From: Nannocystis sp.
GTDB lineage: Bacteria > Myxococcota_A > Polyangia > Nannocystales > Nannocystaceae
Assembly: GCA_016712315.1 (NCBI GenBank)
Contig: JADJRG010000029.1
Coordinates: 930,001-994,000 of the forward strand
DNA: 64,000 nucleotides
Direction of reading: 5' to 3'
Positions 1 through 8,391 of this stretch are shown here, in pieces. The notes under the pieces were generated by a model. It was not told where the DNA came from. It saw only the letters and a list, made by a program, of their open reading frames with translations, and did no database searches. A program made the translations under genes and the position numbers. Position 1 is the stretch's first letter; each line of letters opens with the position of its first letter.

Positions 1-1470
1 TTCGTCGAGTCGGTCGAGCCGCGCTGGCGCAGCGCTGGCTCTGCCCTGGATCGCCGGATCATCGAGAGCCCGCTCTTCGACGCGCTGGACGACGCGAGGT
101 ACGCGGTGCTGGGCCGCGACCTCCGCGGCGACGTCGCCCTCTTCCGCGAGGAGAACCTGCCGCTCGCGGCGGAGCTCGCCGCGCTCGACCAGGAGTATGG
201 GCAGATCTGGGGGGCCATGACGGTCGACCTCTTCGGCGAGGAGCGGACGCTGGCCGCGGCGACGGCCCTGCTCGAGGAGCCGGACCGCGACCAGAGGGTC
301 GCCGCGTGGCAGGCGGTGCACAAGCGCCGCGACCGCGACCGCGACCGCCTTGACGCGATCTTCGACCGCATGGTCGCGCTCCGCCACCGCACCGCGCTCC
401 AGGCGGGCTTCGCCGATTTTCGCGAGTTCCAGCACCGCCGCTTGCGGCGCTTCGACTACGGGCCGGACGAGTGCCTGCGCTTCCACGACGGCGTCGCCGA
501 GTTCGTCGTCCCTCTCCTGCGTCAGGTCCACGCCGCGCGCGCGCGCGCGCTCGGGGTCGCGCCGCTGCGCCCGTGGGACCTCGCCGTCGACGTCCGCGGT
601 CGACCGCCGCTGCGCCCCTTCGCCGCGCCCTCGGAGCTGGAGGAGCGGACCTCGCGGATGCTCCACCGGCTGCGCGCCGACTTCGGCGCGATGTTTGACG
701 GGCTCCGCGAGGACGGGTGCCTCGACCTCGACGCCCGCAAGCAGAAGGCGCCCGGCGGCTACCAGCTGCAGCGGGAGCGCAGCGGTCGGCCCTTCATCTT
801 CATGAACGCGACCGGGGTCCACCGCGACGTCGTCGCGATGGTCCACGAGGCCGGCCACGCCATCCACGCGCTGCTCTGCCGCAGGGAGCCGCTCCTCCAC
901 TACCGCACGGCGCCGATGGAGTTCGCCGAGGTCGCGTCGATAGGCATGGAGCTCTTGACCCTCCCGTACCTCGACGAGTTCTACGGGCCCGCGGAGCGCG
1001 TACGGGCGCGTCGCGCGTACCTCGAGGACCTGCTCGCGCGCCTGGCCTGGACCGCCCAGGTCGACGCGTTCCAGCACTGGATCTACACCCACCCGGAGCA
1101 CGACCGGGCGGCCCGCGGCGAGGCGTGGATCCGGCTCACCGAGCGCTTCGGCCCTGGAGCGTGCTGGGACGGCCTCGAGACGCATCTGGCCGGCGAGTGG
1201 CAGCGTCAGCTCCACTTATACAGCGCGCCGTTCTACTACATCGAGTACGGCATCGCCCAGCTCGGCGCCCTCCAGCTCTGGCGGAGGGCGCGTCGCGGCC
1301 TCCCCGAGGCGCTCGACGGCTACGTCCAGGCGCTCGCGCTCGGCGGCTCGCGGCCCCTCCCCGAGCTCTACCGAGCGGCGGGGCTACGCTTCGATTTCGG
1401 CGTCGCCATGATCCGCGACCTGATGGAGGAGGTCGCCCGGGAGGCCGAGACGGCCGCAATTAATGCTTAG
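1..1470 (+). CDS. M3 family oligoendopeptidase (5' end outside window)
   Basis: This is the 3' part of a zinc metallopeptidase of the M3 family, resembling oligoendopeptidase F, which cleaves short peptides in the cytoplasm. The frame is open from base 1, so the true start lies upstream; an internal GTG at 106 is not a convincing start. The catalytic zinc motif HEAGHAIH is at 844-867 (HExxH, with the second Glu expected in the downstream helix). The C-terminal stretch around 1225-1280 with PFYYIEYGIAQLG is typical of the family. About 490 codons are visible, close to the usual 550-600, so only a short N-terminal part is missing. It is followed by a gap of 69 bp and then a convergent gene on the other strand. 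Confidence 0.9.
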   Translation, partial: FVESVEPRWRSAGSALDRRIIESPLFDALDDARYAVLGRDLRGDVALFREENLPLAAELAALDQEYGQIWGAMTVDLFGEERTLAAATALLEEPDRDQRVAAWQAVHKRRDRDRDRLDAIFDRMVALRHRTALQAGFADFREFQHRRLRRFDYGPDECLRFHDGVAEFVVPLLRQVHAARARALGVAPLRPWDLAVDVRGRPPLRPFAAPSELEERTSRMLHRLRADFGAMFDGLREDGCLDLDARKQKAPGGYQLQRERSGRPFIFMNATGVHRDVVAMVHEAGHAIHALLCRREPLLHYRTAPMEFAEVASIGMELLTLPYLDEFYGPAERVRARRAYLEDLLARLAWTAQVDAFQHWIYTHPEHDRAARGEAWIRLTERFGPGACWDGLETHLAGEWQRQLHLYSAPFYYIEYGIAQLGALQLWRRARRGLPEALDGYVQALALGGSRPLPELYRAAGLRFDFGVAMIRDLMEEVAREAETAAINA

Positions 1471-1539
1471 ATCCGACTCGCCAACCGGCTCGCGCAGGCG
1501 GGCGAGGCGGTGTGGATCCCGGAGCTGACCGCCCATGCC

Positions 1540-3108
1540 TCACGCCCGCACCACCGCTACCCGCCGCCCGGCTGCCGTGCTCGCCTCTTGCCGCCCCGTA
1601 CGCTGCGAGATCCGCGGCTGGCCGCTGCGGCGGTCGAAGATCACAAGCCACCCCGAGTCTAGCCCCAGCCCCGCCAGGTAGCGATCGAGCTGCACCAAGC
1701 CCTCTGCCAGCGGATCCGCCTCGCCGTCCCTCCACACCTTCAGCTCGATCGCGAGCCTGTCCTCCCGATATGTCAGCAGCAGATCCATACGCCCCGAGCC
1801 GATCGCATACTCCCGCTCGACGATCCCTCCGCCATTCGCGACGCGGTGCAAAAACGCCATCAACACCAGATGCGGCGCGACCTCATGATAAGGCGATGAT
1901 CCCAGCAGAGGCTCCCCGTGTTGCCGCCAAAACACCAAAAACGCCTCGAGCAAGCGTTCGGCGTCGAGGTGGCCCTCGGCGGTGAGCCACGTCGCCGGGA
2001 TCTGCGGCAGCGACGCGCTCGGCACCGAGATAAGGGAGCGCGGGATCACCTCTCGATAGATCGGATTTGCGACCACCAGCCCGCCCAACGAAGACCGCCG
2101 CACCAGCCCCAGATCCAGCACATAACGCAGATCATCCTCCGGCACCGCCGGCAGCGCCTCCCCCGCGAGGATCGGCTCGATGATCCGGCGCACCCGCGTC
2201 TCCCGCAGCCGCTCGGCGAGGCTATCCAGGTGTGTATCTTGGCGGCGGATCAGCTCCTCTTTCGCCGCCTCCAGGACTTCTGGCGTAATCGGCTCTGCAC
2301 GATCCACCACCAACTCCTCGACCGCCTCTTTCGCCAGCGCATTCACCAACCACGGTTGCCCCTGCGTGAGCTCAAACGCCCGCGCGCAAGCCTCTGGCGT
2401 GAAGATCTGGCCGGTATCCGCGCTATGCTGTGCATACAGCTCTGTCACCTCCGCGGCGTTGAAGTCACGCATCGTCAGCGATCGAACTTTAATATTAAAA
2501 GGACTCGCGCTACCGAGGCGAGCCCCCGCGCGATCCGCCTCAGAGCCCGGCGCCGCGGCCTTGTAGTCACGCACGTCCCGCAGGCCGACAAGCGCGAGAG
2601 ACCAAGGGAACCCCGCGGGGCGCTCGGCATACCCGTCGCGGATCTGGCGCAGCATCGAGATCAGGACGTCGCCTGAGAGCGCGTCGATCTCGTCGAGAAA
2701 CACCACAAGGGGGCGCGGGCACGCGCGTGACCAGGCCTGAAGCGCCGCGCCGATCCGGGAGCCCGCGGGGGCCTCGGGCCAAGGAGGAGGCTGGAGCTCC
2801 GCGGGCAGGCGCCAACCGGCGGCGCGGCGCCACACGTCGAGGATCGCCAGCTCCGCCGCCCCCGTGTCCTCCGGAAAACCGGCCCCGACCTCCATCGACA
2901 GCAGCACCGCCGCGTAGCGCCCCTCCGCCGTCAGCTCGCGGCCAAACGCGAGCAGCGAGGTCGTCTTGCCCACCTGCCGCGGCGCATGCACGACGAAGTA
3001 TGCCTTCTGGTCGACCAGGCCGCGCACGCCAGGCATCCGCCGGCCCACCGGCAACATGTAGTGATCCTCGGGGGCGCAGGGCCCGGCGGTGTTGAACCAG
3101 CGCGACAT
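1540..3108 (-). CDS. AAA ATPase with C-terminal PD-(D/E)XK nuclease-like domain
   Basis: The protein has an N-terminal AAA-like P-loop ATPase domain. Walker A is at about residues 42-50 (APRQVGKTT) and Walker B at about 131-142 (LVVFLDEIDAL). A C-terminal domain carries a D-x(12)-E-L-K pattern (D442, E455, K457), the core of PD-(D/E)XK nucleases. The start at 3108 was chosen because the N-terminus MSRWFNTAGPC matches the usual beginning of this family, and a GATGTT hexamer lies 7 nt upstream; a start at 3144 is also open. It is a broadly distributed, multicopy family of unknown cellular job. Its position beside a broken integrase suggests accessory DNA, but nothing shows that the two genes act together. 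Confidence 0.8.
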   Translation of the reverse strand: MSRWFNTAGPCAPEDHYMLPVGRRMPGVRGLVDQKAYFVVHAPRQVGKTTSLLAFGRELTAEGRYAAVLLSMEVGAGFPEDTGAAELAILDVWRRAAGWRLPAELQPPPWPEAPAGSRIGAALQAWSRACPRPLVVFLDEIDALSGDVLISMLRQIRDGYAERPAGFPWSLALVGLRDVRDYKAAAPGSEADRAGARLGSASPFNIKVRSLTMRDFNAAEVTELYAQHSADTGQIFTPEACARAFELTQGQPWLVNALAKEAVEELVVDRAEPITPEVLEAAKEELIRRQDTHLDSLAERLRETRVRRIIEPILAGEALPAVPEDDLRYVLDLGLVRRSSLGGLVVANPIYREVIPRSLISVPSASLPQIPATWLTAEGHLDAERLLEAFLVFWRQHGEPLLGSSPYHEVAPHLVLMAFLHRVANGGGIVEREYAIGSGRMDLLLTYREDRLAIELKVWRDGEADPLAEGLVQLDRYLAGLGLDSGWLVIFDRRSGQPRISQRTGRQEASTAAGRRVAVVRA

Positions 3109-3199
3109 CGCGGCGAACATCGGCCAGCGGGCCCCACAGGTCAAGGCACCTCAGTGACTTGCGCAATCCGCGCCACCACGTCGCCGCTCGGCGCGCTCG

Positions 3200-4810
3200 T
3201 CAGCCCACACGCTCGACGATCTCCGCCCAAGTCCCATCGCTCTCCCAGCGCTGAAACCACCGCCAACAGGTCGTCGACCGCCCGAACTCTGCCGGGATCC
3301 GTTGCCAGGCCGCGTGGTTGTGGATCCGCCAGCGGATCCCATCGATGACGCCACGCAGCAGCGGCTGCCCGCGTGGTCCGGCGCACGCCAGCACCAGCGG
3401 AGCGACCTTCGCCCATTGTGTGTTGGTTAGCGGGCGAAAAGGCGGCTTGAGGGGCGGCACCGGCATCATCGGCTGCGCGGCCTCGGTGATCCGGCTCGCG
3501 GTGTGGTCGAGCGCCTCGCGGACCACCCGGTCGGACAGGTGCGCGTAGCGCTGCGTCGTCGAGAGCTGGCGGTGGCCGAGCATCTTGCCGATCACCGCCA
3601 GCGGCACCCCTCCCATCAGCGCGTCGCTGGCGAAGGAGTGGCGCAGATCATGGATCCGCACGTCAGGGATCCCCGCGAGCGCCCGGATCCGCTCCCACGT
3701 ACAGCTCAGGCTCTTTAAGGGCAGGCCACGACTCGAGCGGATCACGTAGCCGTCGCGCGGCTCCCCCGAGAACGCGTGGATCTCCCGCAGCAGCCCCGCC
3801 ACCTGCGAGCTCACGGGCACGGAGCGTTGGCCCGTCTTGGTGTCCGGCAAATTGAGCACCGCGTGCTGCCAGTCGACCATCGGCCAGGTGAGCCCTTGGA
3901 TCTCGCCGCGACGCAGCCCTGTGAGCGCCAGCAGCTTGATCGCGAAGAACGACATCGGCGCGACGTACCCGAGCGAAGCCACGGGCAGTTGCACCCCGCG
4001 CGTGAGCACCTCCTCCACCGCTCTTCGCTCCTCTGGGGTCAAGAAGCGCTCGACCCTGCGGGTCCGGAAGCGCCGCACGCCGGTCGTCGGGTTTCGGAGC
4101 TCCGCCAGCTCCCAATCCTTAATGATCCGGCTGTACAGGCTACCCAGCACGCACAGCGTGTAGTTCGCCGCCGCCGGGCGCGACTGCAGGCCCGCGTGCA
4201 GCCGCTGCACGTCCGCCCGCGTGACCTCGCGGAAGTCGTGGTCGCCGAGCACTGGCAGAATATGGTCCCGCAGGCATTGGCTGTAATTCGCGGCGCTTCG
4301 GGGTTTTAGATAGACCTCGACATACTCCTCGAGGAAGCGCTCGCTCAGCGCCTTGATCGTCACGCGCGGCGCGCTCCGTGCCGTGGATCGAGCCCGCGTC
4401 GGGCGCTCGACATCACCGGAATCTGACACCAACCTAGCACTGCGCGCGGCCGCCGGAGGCGCAACGAAACCGCCACTAGACCCACGAGAACGCGCTTCCA
4501 CGGGCGTTTCTGACGACGCGCGCGAGCGTCCGATCCGGCCGGCCGGCTGCGCCTCGGGGGCCTCGGGGAGCTGCCCGCCGCCGAGCACGATCGCCGCCCG
4601 TCGCCGCGCCTCTTCGACCGTCACTTCGTCCTCAAAGGAGCCGATTCGCACCCGTTGATCGCGGCCATCGACGCGCATACGCACGAGGAACACCTTCTTG
4701 CCGCTCGGCAGGACCCGCACCACGAAGCCCGAGAGCCCCGAGCAGGTCATTTCGTACATTTTCGCGCGAGGTCTCGCCGCTCGAACGCGCGCGTTCGTGA
4801 TCGTCGCCAT
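3200..4810 (-). CDS. Tyrosine integrase fused to an IS transposase N-terminal (DUF4096) domain
   Basis: This is a site-specific tyrosine recombinase. Residues 1-80 look like the arm-binding DUF4102 domain, about 145-260 like the SAM-like core-binding domain, and about 270-430 like the catalytic domain. Catalytic residues are visible: Arg in TGLRRGEI (about 297), Lys in DTKTGQ, HDLRH (about 387), GH in KMLGHRQ and Tyr in TTQRYAHL (about 421). Unusually, residues 458-536 are a DUF4096-type domain (FRPLTNTQWAKV, RWRIHNHAAWQRIP, WFQRWESDGTW), normally the N-terminus of IS5-like transposases; no DDE domain follows. An AGGAG ribosome-binding site lies about 7 nt before the ATG. The fusion most likely arose when an IS landed in the integrase 3' end. 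Whether the enzyme is still active is unknown. Confidence 0.9.
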   Translation of the reverse strand: MATITNARVRAARPRAKMYEMTCSGLSGFVVRVLPSGKKVFLVRMRVDGRDQRVRIGSFEDEVTVEEARRRAAIVLGGGQLPEAPEAQPAGRIGRSRASSETPVEARSRGSSGGFVAPPAAARSARLVSDSGDVERPTRARSTARSAPRVTIKALSERFLEEYVEVYLKPRSAANYSQCLRDHILPVLGDHDFREVTRADVQRLHAGLQSRPAAANYTLCVLGSLYSRIIKDWELAELRNPTTGVRRFRTRRVERFLTPEERRAVEEVLTRGVQLPVASLGYVAPMSFFAIKLLALTGLRRGEIQGLTWPMVDWQHAVLNLPDTKTGQRSVPVSSQVAGLLREIHAFSGEPRDGYVIRSSRGLPLKSLSCTWERIRALAGIPDVRIHDLRHSFASDALMGGVPLAVIGKMLGHRQLSTTQRYAHLSDRVVREALDHTASRITEAAQPMMPVPPLKPPFRPLTNTQWAKVAPLVLACAGPRGQPLLRGVIDGIRWRIHNHAAWQRIPAEFGRSTTCWRWFQRWESDGTWAEIVERVG

Positions 4811-4839
4811 GCCCGCTCTCCTATCCCATCGGCCAGGTC

Positions 4840-4882
4840 AAAATCGATACAAAAATCGATACAAAATCGATACAAAATCGCG
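4840..4882. repeat. Iteron-like AT-rich tandem repeat upstream of integrase
   Basis: Three copies of AAAATCGATAC (11, 12 and 11 bp, the middle one with an extra A) are followed by a partial AAAATCG. They sit 30-70 bp upstream of the integrase start, in a short AT-rich island within a GC-rich genome. Such arrays serve as arm-type recombinase sites, excisionase or repressor operators, or replication iterons. Position argues for integrase binding or control, but this is inference. Confidence 0.7.
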
Positions 4883-4938
4883 CCGCGTTCCACTAGCCGC
4901 CCCGTATAATATCGCGCAGGGGGGTCTAGCGGGCGGTT

Positions 4939-5760
4939 TTAGGATGTATTGTTCTCAGTCGTGAAGTGGAAATTGTTGCTGTTCCCCTCGTTGCCGAACC
5001 CTTGCCCGTCGACCGGGAAGAAGTTGTTGTTGGAGTATGAGTACACGCCCGGCATGATCTCTTGCAGCGTCAGCGTGATCGGCACCGCGATGTTGACGTC
5101 CTTGACGTTGTTATACCACTCATTAAAGCGCGCCGCGTCGGTCAGCATCTTCGGGTTGCCCACTTGATTGAACACCGGCTTGCCGTCTGGTCCTAGATCC
5201 GCCTTGACCAGCCCTGGCACCACCCCGCAGCAGTAGCTCTGCATATCGGGGTGAGCGATCTTGAAGTCGCGGATCGTCGCCTTTAGGGTGCTCCCACACT
5301 CTGGCGGATCGACCCCAGTGTCGCCCCCAGTCGTGGTCGGATCAGTGTCGCTATCGCTGTCAGAGTCGGCGGTCGTCGCGGAGTCTGTGGCGCTGTCAGT
5401 GCCAGTGTCAGTGTCACTATCACTCATCACCCCGGTCGAGGGCTCGCCGCTGGTCGTGCCGGGGTCGGTCGTGGTCCCCGAGTCTGAGGTCGAGGCGCTC
5501 GTCGATCCCGAGCTCGTCGTCGAGGCGCTCGTCGACCCGCCCGTCGCGCTCTCGCTCTCGCTGCCGCCGCCCGCCGTCGTCGTCCCGGTCGCCGAGTTAC
5601 CGCTCGTCGACGTCGTGGCGCCCTCGCTCGCCGTCCCGCTCTCGCTGTCCCCTGTCGTCGCCGACTCGCCCGCCGACTCGCCGCCGCCGCCGTTACAGCC
5701 GCCCAGCAAGAAGATCCCAAGACACACACCACCCGCCGCCCGAATAAGCTTCGTCATCAT
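4939..5760 (-). CDS. Fibro-slime domain lipoprotein, truncated at its 3' end
   Basis: This is an exported lipoprotein with a fibro-slime domain, a family of secreted or surface proteins of myxobacteria and relatives. The start ATG at 5760 has AGGA 7 nt upstream. The signal peptide ends in the lipobox LLGGC (Cys22). Residues 27 to about 150 form a Ser/Thr/Asp/Gly linker. The fibro-slime domain begins at about STLKATIRDFK and continues through MPGVYSYSNNNFFPVDGQG and NFHFTTE. In known members this is followed by a segment of the type FTFTGDDDVWVFING and a longer C-terminal part. Here the frame breaks after FTTE and stops four residues later, exactly where the integrase region begins. The product therefore lacks the second half of its domain and is probably nonfunctional. 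Confidence 0.8.
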   Translation of the reverse strand: MMTKLIRAAGGVCLGIFLLGGCNGGGGESAGESATTGDSESGTASEGATTSTSGNSATGTTTAGGGSESESATGGSTSASTTSSGSTSASTSDSGTTTDPGTTSGEPSTGVMSDSDTDTGTDSATDSATTADSDSDSDTDPTTTGGDTGVDPPECGSTLKATIRDFKIAHPDMQSYCCGVVPGLVKADLGPDGKPVFNQVGNPKMLTDAARFNEWYNNVKDVNIAVPITLTLQEIMPGVYSYSNNNFFPVDGQGFGNEGNSNNFHFTTENNTS

Positions 5761-5835
5761 CGGCGATCCTAACGGATCAACGGAGGATGACAACGCGCCA
5801 TCTCGAGCGTGCTGCGCCGCCTCTGCGCGTCACGC

Positions 5836-7365
5836 TCACTTCGGCGCGAACGGATCCTTGAGCTCACCGTCGACCCCACGGCGGCCGCTCTTGGGGGCAG
5901 CACCGGGCGCGCTCCCAGGGTCCGTTCGCGGGGCCGGGCTCCTTCGCCGCGACGGGCGCTTCGCTGCGGCGGAGCGCGGCCCCAGCGCCTCCGCCTCCGC
6001 CTCCACAGGCTCGGCGGCCGCCTCGACCAGCGCCTCTGCGGCGGACTCTGCGGGCGCCTCCTCGGGCGCGCCCACAGAGGCCACCTCGACCACGGAGGCC
6101 GACGCAGGGCTCGCCGCGCCCATCGTCGCGCGACCGCTCGGCGCTGCTCCGCTCGCTGGCGCTGATCTCGCGGCCCCCCAGAGCGCCCACACCGCCGCGC
6201 TCCCCCCCGCGAGCGCCACCGTGAGCCCCACGCCCAGCCAGAGGCGGCGCCTCGTCGGCCTCGGCGCCGCCCGCTGCGACGCGCTCGCGGGATCCTCCGA
6301 GCCGCCAGGAGAGGTCTCGACCGCGCTGATCGGCGGCGTCATCGTCGTCGACGCGTCGAGCGTCGGGAACGCCATCGGCTCTCCTGCGACCGCCGCGGCG
6401 ATCGCCGCCCGCTGCTGCGCGAGCGGCTCCGCGAACAGCTCGCTCATCACCCGCCCGAGCGACACCGAGGAGAGCCCGAGCCGCCGCTCCCGCGCGAACT
6501 CCTCCAGCTCCTCGCGCAGCTCTTGGGCGGTCGCGTAGCGCTGCTCGCGATCGCGGGCGAGCGCTCGCATGATGATCGCCTCGAGCGCCGGCGAGAAATT
6601 CGGCAAGATCGAGCTCGGCGGCGGCGCGTCCTCGCTGGCGATCCGCTGCGCGAGCGCCAGATCGTTCTCGCCGACGAAGAGGCGCCGACAGCACGCCAGC
6701 TCCCACAAGATCACCCCGAGCGAGAACACGTCGCTGCGCCGATCGAGCTTCTCACCGCGACATTGCTCTGGGGACATGTACGGGATCTTGCCCTTCAGCA
6801 CCCCCGTCGAGGTCGTATCGCCGCTCGACGAGACCCGCGCGATCCCGAAGTCGACCAGCTTCACGCCGCCGTCGTAGGTCACCATGATGTTCGAGGGCGA
6901 CACGTCCCGGTGGACGATCCCCAGGTGTCTCCCGGCGCTGTCCTCGCGCTCGTGCGCGTAGTGCAGCGCCGCCGCCGTGCCGATGATGATCTGCAGGATG
7001 TGCTCCAACGTCAGCCACGACTCGCGCGCACGCACCGCCCGGACGATCCGCCGAAGATCCTGCCCGAGCACGTACTCCATCGCGAAGAAGAGCACCCCGT
7101 CGTCCTCGCCCACGTCGTAGACCTGCGCGATGTTCGGGTGCTGCAGCGTCGCCGCCAGCCGCGCCTCCCGCAGGAACATCCGCACGAAGTCCTGATCGGC
7201 CGCGAACGCCGGGATGATCCGCTTGAGCACCACGACCTTCTCGAAGCCGTAGATCGCCTGCGCGCGCGCGACGAACAGCTCCGCCATGCCGCCCGCCGCT
7301 AACCTCGAGATCAGCTCGTACTTGCCGAGGCGCGGCCGCTCCCTCACCGTGCTCCTGCGGATCAC
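5836..7365 (-). CDS. Ser/Thr protein kinase with C-terminal membrane segment
   Basis: This is a eukaryote-like (Hanks-type) kinase. The kinase domain spans about residues 14-280, with a Gly-rich loop at AAGGMAELF (23-31), ATP-binding Lys48, catalytic loop HRDVSPSNI (152-160), DFG at 172-174 and PYMSPEQ in the activation segment. A basic stretch and one predicted transmembrane helix follow at about 375-397 (LWLGVGLTVALAGGSAAVWA). The remainder is an extracytoplasmic Ala/Pro/Glu-rich tail that ends in a basic region. The start is GTG at 7365, with a CATGAT hexamer 8 nt upstream; a start inside the kinase loop is excluded. The tail has no recognisable sensor domain. The DUF808 pseudogene lies 35 bp upstream on the same strand. 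Confidence 0.93.
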   Translation of the reverse strand: MIRRSTVRERPRLGKYELISRLAAGGMAELFVARAQAIYGFEKVVVLKRIIPAFAADQDFVRMFLREARLAATLQHPNIAQVYDVGEDDGVLFFAMEYVLGQDLRRIVRAVRARESWLTLEHILQIIIGTAAALHYAHEREDSAGRHLGIVHRDVSPSNIMVTYDGGVKLVDFGIARVSSSGDTTSTGVLKGKIPYMSPEQCRGEKLDRRSDVFSLGVILWELACCRRLFVGENDLALAQRIASEDAPPPSSILPNFSPALEAIIMRALARDREQRYATAQELREELEEFARERRLGLSSVSLGRVMSELFAEPLAQQRAAIAAAVAGEPMAFPTLDASTTMTPPISAVETSPGGSEDPASASQRAAPRPTRRRLWLGVGLTVALAGGSAAVWALWGAARSAPASGAAPSGRATMGAASPASASVVEVASVGAPEEAPAESAAEALVEAAAEPVEAEAEALGPRSAAAKRPSRRRSPAPRTDPGSAPGAAPKSGRRGVDGELKDPFAPK

Positions 7366-7400
7366 CGCCGGCGATCATGCCACTGTTCCCGGGCCGCCGA

Positions 7401-8316
7401 TCAACGCGCCTTAACGCGCAGCCGCAGCCGCAGCCGCTTCACCGCGCTCACCAGCACCAGCAGCAGGATCCCCGCGGCGATCCCCACCCCCGCCTCTAGC
7501 AGCGTCGGCAGCAGCCAGCCGAGCGGCCCCCCGCCGAGGCGCTGACCGAGCGCGTGGATCGGCCCGATCCCGTGGCTCAGGATCCCGCCGCCGACCATAA
7601 ACATCGCCGCCGTGCCGACGATCGACAGCATCTTCATCAGCGCCGGGGCGCCGCGCACGATCAGCGCCCCGAGCGCCCGCGGCGCCTCGCTCTGCCGTCG
7701 GCTCAGCGCCAGGCCCACGTCATCCAGCTTCACGATCGCCGCGACCAGCCCGTACACGCCGATCGTCATCAACACCGCGATCGTCACCAGCACCGCGACC
7801 TGCTCGCCGAAGGTGCGATCGGCGATCGTGCCGAGCGAGATCACGATGATCTCCGCCGACAGCACGATGTCCGTGCGGATCGCCCCGCGGATCTTCTCCT
7901 GCTCGAACGCGACCATATCGACCGTCGGATCCGCCGCCGCCGCCCGCCGCGCGCTCGCCTCTGCGGCCAGCGCGTGGCGATGCAGCGCCTTGTGGGCGAT
8001 CTTCTCGACCCCTTCGAAGCACAAGAAGGCCCCGCCGACCATCAGCAGCGGCGTCACCAGCCACGGCGCGAACAAGCTGATCGCCAGCGCCGACGGCACC
8101 AAGAACACCTTGTTCTTCGCCGATCCCCTTGGCCACCGCCCACACCACCGGCAGCTCGCGCTCCGCCGCCACCCCGCTCACCTGCTCGGCGTTCAGCGCC
8201 AGGTCGTCGCCCAGCACCCCCGCCGTCTTCTGGGTGGCGACCTTCGTCATCGCCGCGACGTCATCGAGGAGCGCGGCGATATCATCGAGGAGCGCGAACA
8301 GGCTCGTTCCGGCCAT
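7401..8316 (-). pseudogene. DUF808 family (YedI-like) membrane protein, broken by a one-base insertion
   Basis: Two overlapping frames together encode one DUF808 protein, a polytopic inner-membrane family of unknown function. The first frame starts at ATG 8316 and runs MAGTSLFALLDDIAALLDDV to LPVVWAVAKG. The second frame begins SAKNKVFLVPSALAIS and runs to 7401. Removing one base near 8124 (CGATCCCC read as CGACCCC on the + strand) restores the expected AKGSAKNK junction. After the junction come several hydrophobic segments and the conserved CFEGVEKIAHK. The gene is otherwise intact, so the indel is either recent or a sequencing error. A TAGGTT hexamer lies 9 nt before the start. Confidence 0.85.
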
Positions 8317-8325
8317 GGGGGCCGA

Positions 8326-8331
8326 AACCTA
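8326..8331 (-). promoter_or_regulatory. Putative -10 (TAGGTT) for DUF808 gene
   Basis: TAGGTT on the minus strand ends 9 nt before the ATG at 8316, consistent with a leaderless or near-leaderless start. No clear -35 is seen. Confidence 0.35.
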
Positions 8332-8391
8332 CCAGATCGGCCCGCCCGCCCGCGCGCCACCCTCGCCGGCGCCGCGATCGCGCGCCCACGC

